From the NCBI GenBank assembly GCA_004294445.1, contig REAZ01000034.1, positions 1 through 57,015 on the forward strand: a stretch of 57,015 nucleotides of DNA. Direction: 5' to 3'. Source of the stretch: Cytophagales bacterium. Lineage in GTDB: Bacteria; Bacteroidota; Bacteroidia; Cytophagales; Thermoflexibacteraceae. Of the stretch, positions 26,172 to 34,974 are shown piece by piece. The position numbers were made by a program, and so were the translations under genes. Within the stretch, counting starts at the first letter, position 1. Each line of letters opens with the position of its first letter. The notes beneath the pieces are model-generated. The model had not been told where the DNA came from. It saw only the letters and a list, made by a program, of their open reading frames with translations, and ran no database searches.

Positions 26172-27635
26172 ATGAATAAAACGGTACAAAAGCCTACGTT
26201 GTTAGAGGCACTTATCCCTATCATCTTCCTCATTTCACTGTTGGCGATGAACGTCTATGTTTTTTCCAATGAAGCTACTTCAGGCTCCAACCAGATGGTT
26301 TTGCTCCTTGCGGGCTTGGTAGCGGGGCTGATAGCAATATTTAGGTTAAAAATTTCTTTTGAAACTATCACACATGGCATCTTGCGTAGCATTACCTCCT
26401 CGATGGAAGCAATGCTTATCCTATTATTAATTGGGGCATTGTCAGGCACTTGGCTGCTAAGTGGCATCGTTCCCGCCATGATTTATCACGGACTTAACTT
26501 ATTGAATCCCACTATCTTTCTTGTGGCAGCCTGCGTAATTTGTTGTATTGTTTCTTTGGCAACAGGCAGCTCTTGGTCGACGGTAGCTACAGTAGGTGTT
26601 GCATTGCTCGGCATAGGCAAAACATTGGGTATAGATGAAGGCGTAGTAGCGGGTGCTATCATTTCAGGGGCGTACTTTGGCGACAAAATGTCCCCCCTAT
26701 CAGATACGACAAATCTCGCTCCTGCTATGGCGGGAACGGACTTATTCACACATATTCGCTACATGGTGCTTACAACAGTGCCTACGCTCACTATTACATT
26801 GCTCATATTCCTCATCTGGGGGTTTGCCTCTGCAACCGCCGAAAATGCAGACATCAGCAGTGTGCAAAATGCCATCGCAAAAGAGTTTAATATTTCGCTA
26901 TGGCTTTTTGTTGTTCCCGTATTAGTTATTACCATGATAGTCAAAAAAGTTCCTGCCCTGCCCGCCTTATTTATTGGAGGCTTGCTCGGTGGGGTGGCGG
27001 CGGTGATTTTCCAACCCGAAATAGTGAGCAAAATAGCCAATACTGAAGGCAGTGGCATCAAAGTTTACTATATGGGCGTAATGAAAGCCATGTACGGACA
27101 AATACAAATCACTACGGAAAATCAGATGGTAAATGACTTGCTCACAACCAGAGGTATGGGCGGTATGCTCAATACTATTTGGCTGATAATCTGTGCAATG
27201 GTATTTGGCGGCATCATGGAAATCAGTGGAATGTTAGAACGTATTACCCAAGCAATTATTAGTTCGGTACATTCGGCGGGCGGACTAATAGCCTCAGCAG
27301 CAGGAACTTGTATATTTTTTAATATTACTGCTTCTGACCAATACCTTGCTATAGTAGTACCAGGGCGTATGTATGCCGATACCTTCAGAAAGCGAGGCTT
27401 AAAGCCTGAAAACCTAAGCCGTACTTTGGAAGATTCGGGGACAGTTACTTCAGTATTAGTGCCTTGGAACACTTGCGGGGCTACTCAAGCAAGTGTACTT
27501 GGCGTAGCAACCCTTACTTATGCACCGTATTGTTTTTTTAATATCATTAGCCCTCTGATGACGATATTGTTTGGCGTACTAAATATTAAAATAGCAAGGA
27601 TTCCCAAAACAGAGCAGGTAGAAGAACTTGTCTAA
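26172..27635 (+). CDS. nhaC: NhaC-family Na+/H+ antiporter
   Basis: The 487-residue polytopic inner-membrane protein matches NhaC antiporters, which exchange Na+ for protons for pH and salt homeostasis. Family stretches seen are TGSSWSTVATVG (about 130-141), GAYFGDKMSPLSDTTNLAPA (about 165-185) and the late VPWNTCGATQASVLG block (about 428-442). About eleven membrane segments are apparent. It is tightly linked to the upstream ferredoxin gene (8 bases) and 57 bases from dusB. Substrate could be another weak-acid couple, as family members also include malate/lactate antiporters. Confidence 0.88.
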   Translation: MNKTVQKPTLLEALIPIIFLISLLAMNVYVFSNEATSGSNQMVLLLAGLVAGLIAIFRLKISFETITHGILRSITSSMEAMLILLLIGALSGTWLLSGIVPAMIYHGLNLLNPTIFLVAACVICCIVSLATGSSWSTVATVGVALLGIGKTLGIDEGVVAGAIISGAYFGDKMSPLSDTTNLAPAMAGTDLFTHIRYMVLTTVPTLTITLLIFLIWGFASATAENADISSVQNAIAKEFNISLWLFVVPVLVITMIVKKVPALPALFIGGLLGGVAAVIFQPEIVSKIANTEGSGIKVYYMGVMKAMYGQIQITTENQMVNDLLTTRGMGGMLNTIWLIICAMVFGGIMEISGMLERITQAIISSVHSAGGLIASAAGTCIFFNITASDQYLAIVVPGRMYADTFRKRGLKPENLSRTLEDSGTVTSVLVPWNTCGATQASVLGVATLTYAPYCFFNIISPLMTILFGVLNIKIARIPKTEQVEELV

Positions 27636-27692
27636 CATAGCCCTTTTACTCTAAAACAAGATAGACTTCGAGATAAAATTTAAAATTTAGAA

Positions 27693-28733
27693 ATGAAAAT
27701 AGGAGATGTAATTTTGCCAGATTTTCCCTTACTGCTCGCACCGATGGAAGATGTAAGCGACCCGCCTTTTAGGGCAGTATGCAAGGAAAATGGCGTAGAT
27801 TTGATGTACACAGAGTTTATTTCGGCAGAGGGACTGATTCGTGATGCCGCCAAGAGTATCCAAAAATTAGATATTTTTGAGTATGAAAGACCTATTGGCA
27901 TACAAATTTTCGGAGATAAGGTAGAGGTAATGCGAGAGGCAGCAGCCATAGCAGATGCAATAATGCCCGAATTGGTAGATATAAATTATGGCTGTCCCGT
28001 CAAAAACGTGGCTTGCAAAGGAGCAGGAGCAGGGCTGCTTCGCGACCTGCCTAAAATGCAGAAAATCACAGAAGAAATTGTAAAAATCTGCAAAAGACCT
28101 GTTACAGTAAAAACAAGATTGGGCTGGGACGATGATACCATCAATATCAAAGAGGCAGCAAAACGCTTGCAAGATGTTGGTATTCAGGCACTGACGATTC
28201 ATGCCCGCACTCGGTCGCAGATGTATAAAGGGGTAGCAGATTGGCGATGGATTGCCGAAGTAAAAAATATGCCCGATATTCATATTCCTATTTTTGGGAA
28301 TGGCGACATAGACTCCCCCGAAAAGGCTTTGGAGTATAAAAATAAGTATGGAGTTGATGGCATCATGGTTGGCAGGGCAGCGATAGGCTATCCATGGATT
28401 TTCAGAGAAATAAAGCATTATTTTGCTACAGGGCAAAAACACCCGTTGCCCACACTACAGGAAAGAATAGACGTTTGCAAAAAGCATTTGGAGTTTTCGG
28501 TGCGTTGGAAAGGGGAGAAATTGGGCATTTTTGAGATGCGAAGGCATTATACGGCTTATTTTAAAAATATGCCTGACTTCAAGCCTTACCGCACAAGGCT
28601 TGTAGAGGCACAAAGCCAAAACCATGTATTAGAGATATTAGACGAAGTATTTGAAAATTACGCTTTTACAACTTTTGTAGCAAGCGAACCTGAAACCATA
28701 GAAGTAATGGAGGAAGAGGTTTGCTACGGATAA
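27693..28733 (+). CDS. dusB: tRNA-dihydrouridine synthase (DusB family)
   Basis: This 346-residue flavoenzyme reduces uridine to dihydrouridine in tRNA using FMN and NAD(P)H. FMN-site opening LLAPMEDVSDPPFRAV (residues 10-25), YTEFISAEGL, and the active-site segment DINYGCPVKNVACKGAGAG, where the second cysteine is the proton donor, are visible. So are the FMN-phosphate stretches TIHARTRSQMYKG and PIFGNGDIDSPEKA, and GIMVGRAAIGYPWIF near the end of the barrel. The helical C-terminal domain is complete. Six bases separate it from the CPBP protease gene. Confidence 0.92.
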   Translation: MKIGDVILPDFPLLLAPMEDVSDPPFRAVCKENGVDLMYTEFISAEGLIRDAAKSIQKLDIFEYERPIGIQIFGDKVEVMREAAAIADAIMPELVDINYGCPVKNVACKGAGAGLLRDLPKMQKITEEIVKICKRPVTVKTRLGWDDDTINIKEAAKRLQDVGIQALTIHARTRSQMYKGVADWRWIAEVKNMPDIHIPIFGNGDIDSPEKALEYKNKYGVDGIMVGRAAIGYPWIFREIKHYFATGQKHPLPTLQERIDVCKKHLEFSVRWKGEKLGIFEMRRHYTAYFKNMPDFKPYRTRLVEAQSQNHVLEILDEVFENYAFTTFVASEPETIEVMEEEVCYG

Positions 28734-28739
28734 AAAGAG

Positions 28740-29687
28740 ATGAACCAACTTATTTTTTATATACGAAAACATCTCTCCGAACACGCCAATCAAGGGTGGA
28801 GAGGTGTTCTTTTTTTGTGTCTTTTCCCGCTTTTTGCTTTTTCCTGCGTTGCCTATAGGTACGTAAGCAATTTGGATATTTATTTTCAGTCAAATGAAAA
28901 TGCACTCATTTTCAAAGGCTTATTTTTTACATTCCCTTTTCTCACCGTAATTTTTGCCTTTATTTTTTTATGCAAACCTGCGGTAGAAAATCAAAGGTTT
29001 GATGTTTTAAAAAAGAGAGGTTTTTGGCAATTATGCGTTCTCATACTTAGCGTTTTGTTCTTGAACCAGTATGGTTATATTTTTGAAACCAAAGGACTAC
29101 CAATCGCTACGCACTATTTTTTCAATAAAGTATTTTTTAACATTGAATGTTGTATTTTTTACCTAATTCTTCCCATTTTTTATTGGTTTTTCGAGCATCA
29201 CAAATCTAATCCTGAATGGCGTTTTTATGGATTTTCCAAGCAAGGCTTTAGTTATCAGCCATATCTACTGATGTTTATGCTGATGCTTCCCTTGCTTTAT
29301 TGGGCTTCTCTCCGCCCAGATTTTCTGCATACCTACCCACGCTATAAGTCAGGAGATGCGGAGCAGTATTGGCAAATATCCCCCTCAATTACCATTTTTG
29401 TTTACGAGCTAACCTATTGCTTGCAGTTTGTTTGCTTAGAATTATTTTTTCGTGGGTTTATCGTACTAAGTTTGTCTAAATATTTAGGCAGTGGCTCTGT
29501 TTGGGTAATGGTAATTGTGTATGTCTTTATACATTTCGGTAAGCCTCTGCCCGAAACTATAGGCTCTTTCTTTGGAGGCTACATTTTGGGCGTAATTGCC
29601 TACTATTCTCGGAGTGTATTTGGGGGTATATTTATTCACATAGCGGTTGCCTTGGGCATGGAGTTTTTTGCCTATTTATCGAAATAA
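28740..29687 (+). CDS. CPBP (Abi/CAAX-like) intramembrane metalloprotease family protein
   Basis: The 315-residue protein has about eight membrane segments and the CPBP core in its last 100 residues: LELFFRGFIVLSL (motif 1, usually EExxxR), a second-motif histidine in VFIHFGKPLPE and a third in GGIFIHIAVAL. In motif 1 the first glutamate is replaced by leucine while the second Glu and the Arg remain, so activity is uncertain. Family members include bacteriocin immunity and Rce1-like proteases. It closes the plus-strand gene string and is followed by a bidirectional terminator. Confidence 0.75.
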   Translation: MNQLIFYIRKHLSEHANQGWRGVLFLCLFPLFAFSCVAYRYVSNLDIYFQSNENALIFKGLFFTFPFLTVIFAFIFLCKPAVENQRFDVLKKRGFWQLCVLILSVLFLNQYGYIFETKGLPIATHYFFNKVFFNIECCIFYLILPIFYWFFEHHKSNPEWRFYGFSKQGFSYQPYLLMFMLMLPLLYWASLRPDFLHTYPRYKSGDAEQYWQISPSITIFVYELTYCLQFVCLELFFRGFIVLSLSKYLGSGSVWVMVIVYVFIHFGKPLPETIGSFFGGYILGVIAYYSRSVFGGIFIHIAVALGMEFFAYLSK

Positions 29688-29698
29688 AAGAAGGTAAT

Positions 29699-29738
29699 AA
29701 AAAAGCGTTTTACCCCAAATCGGAGTAAAACGCTTTTT
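29699..29738. terminator. Bidirectional Rho-independent terminator
   Basis: A 14-base stem (AAAAAGCGTTTTAC pairing with GTAAAACGCTTTTT) is flanked by A and T runs and lies between the convergent CPBP protease and tonB genes. Confidence 0.9.
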
Positions 29739-29760
29739 ATGTATGTAAACCAAGTTTTTT

Positions 29761-30579
29761 TTAACCAAGTTTGAAGATAATAGGAATAACCATTCTTTGG
29801 CGAACAGGGCGACCTCTTTGCTTACCAGGTTTCCACTTTTTAGCTTCTTTTACAACCCTTTCAGCTTCTTCATCGCAGCCTGCACCGATACCTTTTACAA
29901 TTTTTATATCAGTCAATGCACCGTCTTTTTCAACAACGAACTGCACATATACCTTGCCTTCCACACCCATACGTCTTGCTTGCGAAGGGTACTTTAGTGC
30001 TTTACCAAGATACTTGTAGAACGCTTCCATACCACCTTCTGGCTCTGCATTATCCTCTACTACGGTAAATACTTCTTCTACAGTTTCCTCTTCAACCTCT
30101 ACGGCTTTTTTAGGAACAACTACAGGAGCAGTAACTGACGTTTGAGAGTTTACCTCTACGTTCAAATCCACATCAATATCTTCTTCTATTTCTTCATCAT
30201 CTGGAATCTCCACGATTTCAGGCTGTACCAACTTAGGTGGTGGTGGTGGTTTTTGCTCAGTAGGAGGAATTTCCATTACTTCCTCTTCAGCTGCTTCGAG
30301 CGTGCCAAGACTTGCTACTTTTTGCTCGTCATAAGTTTTCCACTCAAAAGCCATCAACAACACACCAAGTGTCATAATCAGACCCAAATTGAGGATAAGT
30401 CCACTGTACTTAGTCAAATCAACATCGGGGTATTTTTTGAGCAAGCCAAGCTCTCTACCAGCTTGCGCGCCTGACTCTATAATTTTCTTTCCACTACTGT
30501 TGATGATGTACTTGAACAATTGTATTAGCCCTATAATCAGTGCGATGAACAGGGCAATGAAAATAAACATTAATGCCAT
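29761..30579 (-). CDS. tonB: Energy transducer TonB with an extra N-terminal membrane segment
   Basis: The 272-residue protein couples the inner-membrane proton motive force to outer-membrane receptors. The C-terminal TonB domain (about 185-272) is complete: YPSQARRMGVEGKVYVQFVV, then the WKPGKQRGRPVRQRMVIPI end. A proline-rich/acidic linker (PPPPPKLVQPE, about 110-150) precedes it. The usual Bacteroidota TonB membrane anchor (SGLILNLGLIMTLGVLLMAF, 59-78) is preceded by another segment (about 3-27), so the topology has two segments instead of one. No ExbB/ExbD gene is adjacent. A consensus promoter lies upstream. Confidence 0.88.
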   Translation of the reverse strand: MALMFIFIALFIALIIGLIQLFKYIINSSGKKIIESGAQAGRELGLLKKYPDVDLTKYSGLILNLGLIMTLGVLLMAFEWKTYDEQKVASLGTLEAAEEEVMEIPPTEQKPPPPPKLVQPEIVEIPDDEEIEEDIDVDLNVEVNSQTSVTAPVVVPKKAVEVEEETVEEVFTVVEDNAEPEGGMEAFYKYLGKALKYPSQARRMGVEGKVYVQFVVEKDGALTDIKIVKGIGAGCDEEAERVVKEAKKWKPGKQRGRPVRQRMVIPIIFKLG

Positions 30580-30626
30580 AGGATATGTATAGTTTTAAAT
30601 CAATAGTGAATAATATTAATTTTATT

Positions 30627-30658
30627 CAAAAATAAGGTTTTTTTTGTTTAATTACAAA
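30627..30658 (-). promoter_or_regulatory. Promoter of tonB
   Basis: On the minus strand TTTG (30658-30655), 20 bases and TATTTTTG (30634-30627) match the Bacteroidota consensus exactly; the start codon is 48 bases downstream. Confidence 0.7.
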
Positions 30659-30748
30659 ACTGATAAAAAAAATACAAAGTTTTAACAGTTTTATGAAAAA
30701 TATTTATTTTTGTTTTTTGCGGCTGTGTAGGCAGGATATATTTTATTC

Positions 30749-30756
30749 TATCTTTG
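30749..30756 (+). promoter_or_regulatory. Probable -7 box of hemE
   Basis: TATCTTTG fits TAnnTTTG and lies 39 bases before the hemE TTG start. No TTG was seen at the expected -33 distance. Confidence 0.45.
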
Positions 30757-30794
30757 CAAGGCAAAAAAAGATTTTGATTCTAAAAAAATAGCAC

Positions 30795-31829
30795 TTGACA
30801 CACATTTTAAAAAATGATTTGCTACTTCGCACCGCACGAGGCGAGCAAGTAGAGCGTCCTCCCGTTTGGCTTATGAGGCAGGCAGGGCGTATTTTGCCCG
30901 AATATAGGGCAGTGCGGGATAGCCTCAGAGATTTTATCGAATTGGTGAAAACACCTCAAAGAGTTGCTGAAGTTACCATACAGCCTGTAGATATTTTGGG
31001 CGTAGATGCAGCTATCATATTTTCTGATATTTTGGTTATCCCCGAAGCAATGGGGCTACCGTATGAAATGGTAGAAAAGCGAGGACCCTTTTTTCCGAAA
31101 ACAATTCAGACGGCACAAGACATAGCAGGACTCAAAATAGCTGACGCAGAGGCTGATTTGGGCTATGTAGCGGAAGCTATTCGCCTCACAAAGCAGGCAT
31201 TGGCAGCGCGAGTTCCTCTCATAGGCTTTGCAGGTGCGCCCTTCACTATTTTTACCTATATGGTAGAGGGCGGTGGCTCAAAGACTTTCTCAAAAGCAAG
31301 AAAAATGATGTACCAAGCTCCCGAACTTTGCCATTTGCTTTTACAGAAAATTACAGACAGTACGATTGCGTATTTGCAGATGCAAGCGGGCGCGGGGGCG
31401 GACATCATACAAATATTTGATTCTTGGGCGGGCATCTTGCCACCTGAGCATTATAGCGAATTTTCTGTGCCTTATATTGCTCAAATTTGTGATGCCATTA
31501 CTACTGTTCCTAAAACTGTGTTTGCCAAAGGTGCTTTTTTTGCCCGAAAGGAATTGGGGCGGTTGAATTGTGAGGTGATAGGGCTGGACTGGACGATGAA
31601 CCCACAGGAATCGAGGGCGTTGGTAGGGGAGCAGAAAACACTACAAGGTAATCTTGACCCTTGTGCTTTGTACGGTAGCTATGATAGTATTCGCAAAGAA
31701 ACAAGAGCAATGCTTCAGTCTTTCGGCGGGCAACGGCATATTGCAAACTTGGGGCATGGTGTTTATCCTGATACAGAGCCAGATAAGGTAAGGTGCTTTG
31801 TGGAAACGGTTAAAGAGTGGAGAAACTAA
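30795..31829 (+). CDS. hemE: Uroporphyrinogen decarboxylase
   Basis: This 344-residue enzyme removes four carboxyl groups from uroporphyrinogen III to give coproporphyrinogen III in heme synthesis. The signature [18 protein letters not shown] (about 21-38) carries the substrate-binding Arg residues, and [16 protein letters not shown] (about 73-88) contains the catalytic aspartate. TTG at 30795 is chosen as start: it is preceded in frame by a TAG at 30789-30791 and gives the usual N-terminus ([12 protein letters not shown]). The nearby ATG at 30813 is out of frame. Convergent with adk across a terminator. Confidence 0.95.
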   Translation: MTHILKNDLLLRTARGEQVERPPVWLMRQAGRILPEYRAVRDSLRDFIELVKTPQRVAEVTIQPVDILGVDAAIIFSDILVIPEAMGLPYEMVEKRGPFFPKTIQTAQDIAGLKIADAEADLGYVAEAIRLTKQALAARVPLIGFAGAPFTIFTYMVEGGGSKTFSKARKMMYQAPELCHLLLQKITDSTIAYLQMQAGAGADIIQIFDSWAGILPPEHYSEFSVPYIAQICDAITTVPKTVFAKGAFFARKELGRLNCEVIGLDWTMNPQESRALVGEQKTLQGNLDPCALYGSYDSIRKETRAMLQSFGGQRHIANLGHGVYPDTEPDKVRCFVETVKEWRN

Positions 31830-31835
31830 AACAAA

Positions 31836-31875
31836 AAAACCTTTGAGGGTTCTCTTGAGAACTATCAAAGGTTTT
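31836..31875. terminator. Bidirectional terminator between hemE and adk
   Basis: AAAACCTTTGA pairs with TCAAAGGTTTT around an inner GTTCTC-TT-GAGAAC stem. A run of A before and T after the stem makes it usable in both directions. Confidence 0.85.
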
Positions 31876-31890
31876 GAATATGTTTTGGGC

Positions 31891-32463
31891 TTAAAATTTA
31901 TCTATTACATTGCAAATGTGGGTGAAAATTTCCTCTATTTCACCTATTCCCCCAATAGCACTGTATTTGCCTTGCTTCGTATAATAATCTGCGACGGGCA
32001 TTGTTTTGGTGCTGTACTCCTGCACACGCTTTCTGATAAGTTCTTCATTTTGGTCGTCTGCCCTGCCAGAAGTTTGCCCGCGAATGAGCAAACGCTTGGT
32101 AAGTTCTTCATCATCAACCACCAATGCAATCATTCCATTAATTTTTATGCCGTTTTCGGTCATCATACTGTCCAATGCTTCTGCTTGGGCTACTGTGCGC
32201 GGAAAACCATCAAAAATGAATCCTTTTGCTTCAGGATTAGCTTTTATTCTGTTATCAATCATGCCTATCACCACTTCATCAGGCACTAAGATTCCCATAT
32301 CCATGATTTTCTTGGCTTCTAAACCTAAAGTAGTCCCTTCGGCTATTTCAGCCCTAAGCAAGTCCCCTGTAGAGAGGTGTACAAATCCGTACTTGTCTAT
32401 TAGTTTCTGACTTTGTGTGCCTTTACCTGCACCAGGAGGTCCGAACAATACGATATTTTGCAT
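31891..32463 (-). CDS. adk: Adenylate kinase
   Basis: The 190-residue enzyme interconverts AMP+ATP and two ADP. P-loop GPPGAGKGTQ (residues 8-17), the AMP-binding HLSTGDLLRAE, the FDGFPRTVAQAE stretch with the AMP Arg, and the LID arginine RVQEY are visible. The LID is the short type without zinc cysteines, which explains the length. Start ATG follows the conserved MQNIVLFG. It stands alone between the terminator and the rny operon end. Confidence 0.96.
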   Translation of the reverse strand: MQNIVLFGPPGAGKGTQSQKLIDKYGFVHLSTGDLLRAEIAEGTTLGLEAKKIMDMGILVPDEVVIGMIDNRIKANPEAKGFIFDGFPRTVAQAEALDSMMTENGIKINGMIALVVDDEELTKRLLIRGQTSGRADDQNEELIRKRVQEYSTKTMPVADYYTKQGKYSAIGGIGEIEEIFTHICNVIDKF

Positions 32464-32486
32464 AGGTTATTGATAAAATTTATTGT

Positions 32487-34112
32487 TTATTTTGCGTAGT
32501 TTACTGCCCTCATTTCCCTTATCACCGTAACTTTTATTTGTCCTGGATACTGCATATCCGTTTCTATTTTTTGAGCAATCTCAAAAGAAAGCTGCCCTGC
32601 ACGCTTGTCTGATACATTTTCAGCATCCACAATCACTCTCAGTTCACGACCTGCCTGCATCGCATAGCATTTATTCACTCCTTTGAAAGAAACAGCCAAA
32701 GTTTCCATATCTCTTAGGCGTTTCATGTACGATTCCATCATCTCTCTCCTTGCCCCTGGGCGCGAACCTGAAATAGCATCACAAGCCTGAATAATCGGAG
32801 AAATCAAAGAGGTCATCTCTATTTCGTCGTGATGCGCACCTATGGCGTTGCACACTTCTGGATTTTCCTTGTATTTTTGGGCTAACTCCATGCCGAGCAG
32901 TGCGTGTGGCAGCTCATGCTCCTCATGCCATACCTTGCCGATGTCGTGCAATAAGCCCGCTCTTTTTGCCAACTTTACGTTGATGCCCAACTCTGCTGCC
33001 ATGATAGAGCAAAGTTTGGCAACTTCTTTGGAGTGTTGCAATAGATTTTGCCCATAACTTGAGCGAAACCTCATACGCCCTACCAACCTAATAAGTTCGG
33101 GGTGAACATTATGAATTGCTAATTCCATGACAGTTTTTTCCCCAATATCCAAAATTTCTTCTTCAATGCTTTTCATCGTTTTGGCAACTACCTCCTCGAT
33201 GCGTGCGGGGTGAATTCTGCCATCTACGACCAACTTATGGAGAGATAAACGAGCAACTTCACGCCTAACGGGGTCAAAGCCTGAGATAATAATAGCTTCG
33301 GGCGTATCATCTACAATAATTTCTACGCCTGTTGCTGCTTCTAAAGCCCTGATGTTTCGCCCTTCACGCCCAATAATCTTGCCCTTGATGTCATCACTTT
33401 CCAAGTTGAACACAGAAACACAATTTTCTATGGCGTGTTCGGTAGCAGTACGCTGTATCGTATTGATAACGATTCTTTTTGCTTCTTTGGTAGCTGTGAG
33501 TTTGGCTTCTTCCAAAAGCTGTTTAATTTGGGCATTTGCTTTCGCCTGAGCCTCTGACCGCAAAGCCTCTATAAGTTGCTCTCTTGCATCTTCGGCTTTT
33601 AAGTTGGCAATCTGCTCTAATTGAGCTACTTGTGAGATTCTCATTTGCTCTGCTTCTTCTACCTTCTTATCTGCTACTTCCATCTGAGTCATCACCGTAG
33701 CTTTAGCTTTTTCTACTTCGGTTTGCTTGGCTTTGAGCTGTTCCTGAATTTTGACCAATGAGGCTTCCTTTTGTTTTAGTTTAGCTTCATTTTCTCTCAT
33801 CTTTAGCTCATTGTCTTTAAGTTTAGCCTCATGTTGCTTGAGTTTGTTTTCGTTGGTAATGAGAACGTTTTTTTTGCGAGCCACTTCCGATTCAAACTCT
33901 GCTTTTAGTTGCAAAAAATGCTCTTTTGCCTCTAAGGACTTATCTTTGCGAATGTTCTCCCCTGTTAACTCAGCCTCTTTGAGGAGCAAATTAGCTCGCT
34001 CTTCGGCTTCCTTTTCTTTTTGCTTAAATATTTGTTTTAAGAGAAACCTTCCTATACCCAATCCTATCAGGAGAGAGATAAGAGCTACGATTATAATGCT
34101 TAAATTTTCCAT
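32487..34112 (-). CDS. rny: Ribonuclease Y
   Basis: The 541-residue membrane-anchored endoribonuclease initiates mRNA decay. An N-terminal membrane helix (about 4-21) is followed by a long coiled coil (about 30-205), a KH RNA-binding domain ([20 protein letters not shown], about 250-270) and an HD phosphohydrolase domain. The HD motif is seen in [10 protein letters not shown] (His/Asp pair near 389-390), with [11 protein letters not shown] downstream. Last gene of a minus-strand string with zapA and a coiled-coil gene, an order known from other Bacteroidota. Confidence 0.95.
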   Translation of the reverse strand: MENLSIIIVALISLLIGLGIGRFLLKQIFKQKEKEAEERANLLLKEAELTGENIRKDKSLEAKEHFLQLKAEFESEVARKKNVLITNENKLKQHEAKLKDNELKMRENEAKLKQKEASLVKIQEQLKAKQTEVEKAKATVMTQMEVADKKVEEAEQMRISQVAQLEQIANLKAEDAREQLIEALRSEAQAKANAQIKQLLEEAKLTATKEAKRIVINTIQRTATEHAIENCVSVFNLESDDIKGKIIGREGRNIRALEAATGVEIIVDDTPEAIIISGFDPVRREVARLSLHKLVVDGRIHPARIEEVVAKTMKSIEEEILDIGEKTVMELAIHNVHPELIRLVGRMRFRSSYGQNLLQHSKEVAKLCSIMAAELGINVKLAKRAGLLHDIGKVWHEEHELPHALLGMELAQKYKENPEVCNAIGAHHDEIEMTSLISPIIQACDAISGSRPGARREMMESYMKRLRDMETLAVSFKGVNKCYAMQAGRELRVIVDAENVSDKRAGQLSFEIAQKIETDMQYPGQIKVTVIREMRAVNYAK

Positions 34113-34223
34113 TGGTAACGGTTAAAGTATATATATCCAATGGTAAAAAAGGACTATGCGTATTACAATCAATCAGAAAAATGCAAACAATTAAGTGCGG
34201 CAGTATGTAATTATGAAATAATG

Positions 34224-34502
34224 TTACACTGCATTATTCACCAAATCTTCTATTACAGTCATTTTTTGAGATACTTGTGCGAGCAGTTTTTCTCCTGCTA
34301 ACTTTTCATAGATACAATCAAAGGCAACGAAAGAGAGCAAATCCTGTCTATCAGAAATTTTCATCTTCTCTTTTTGCTCACGAACCTGCCTATTCAGCAA
34401 CTCACTTGCGCTCCGCACAAGTGGCTCGTCCTGCTCTTCTACTTTGATAGTATATTCTCTATCTGCAATATTAATTTTTACGGAAACAAGTCCCATCAGC
34501 AA
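34224..34502 (-). CDS. zapA: Cell division protein ZapA
   Basis: This 92-residue protein promotes FtsZ bundling at the division site. VKINIADREYTIKVEEQDEP at the N-terminus is the ZapA fold strand pair, followed by the ELLNRQV helix and a C-terminal coiled coil for tetramer formation. The order coiled-coil gene, zapA, rny is typical of the phylum. The 110-base gap to rny was checked for 6S RNA, which is often near zapA, but it is too short and no bulged hairpin was seen. Confidence 0.88.
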   Translation of the reverse strand: MLMGLVSVKINIADREYTIKVEEQDEPLVRSASELLNRQVREQKEKMKISDRQDLLSFVAFDCIYEKLAGEKLLAQVSQKMTVIEDLVNNAV

Positions 34503-34531
34503 GTATCTAAATTGGTTATAAATTATTACGG

Positions 34532-34834
34532 TTACAAATTATTACTCAACTGAGAAATACATTCATCTATCTTGAGAATATACTCATCAATTGCGTGCTT
34601 TAATTCTTCCGAACCCTGCCCGTTCACTTCCAACGTTTCTACAATTTTATCGATTTTGTTGCGATAGCTAAAATCGGTTAACTGCTTGTTTTGTTCTGAA
34701 ACCACGTTTTTAAGCTGTCTATTTTCCTCTTTCACCTTGACTAACGCTTCTTTGATGTGGTTGTAGTCTCGCAGGAGCAATTGAGTTTTCTTCTCCAATA
34801 TTTCCATGCGGTTCAACAAGTCTTGTTCTTGCAT
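34532..34834 (-). CDS. Small coiled-coil protein, ZapB-like
   Basis: The 100-residue protein is one heptad-rich helix (about 1-60: DLLNRMEILEKKTQLLLRDY, then KEALVKVKEENRQLKNVV) with a short helical C-terminus. It precedes zapA by 29 bases and is probably a division-related coiled-coil partner, comparable in design to ZapB of Proteobacteria; sequence homology to ZapB cannot be shown by eye. Transcription starts at the consensus promoter at 34935-34966. Confidence 0.6.
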   Translation of the reverse strand: MQEQDLLNRMEILEKKTQLLLRDYNHIKEALVKVKEENRQLKNVVSEQNKQLTDFSYRNKIDKIVETLEVNGQGSEELKHAIDEYILKIDECISQLSNNL

Positions 34835-34934
34835 CTATGTTCACTGTTTTGTAAAACGGATAATCTGACGGCTACCTCTTGCGAGCTTGCCATACGATTG
34901 CATACAGCTAATCAGCTTTTTTACCTAATTCTGC

Positions 34935-34966
34935 CAAAATTATGTAATTCATTATTAATATACAAA
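34935..34966 (-). promoter_or_regulatory. Promoter of the coiled-coil-zapA-rny operon
   Basis: On the minus strand TTTG (34966-34963), 20 bases and TAATTTTG (34942-34935) match the consensus exactly. The start codon is about 100 bases downstream. Confidence 0.7.
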
Positions 34967-34974
34967 AATTTTGC

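Noticed and set aside
34113..34223. 6S RNA next to zapA
   Set aside because: The gap is only 111 bases and shows no long bulged hairpin.
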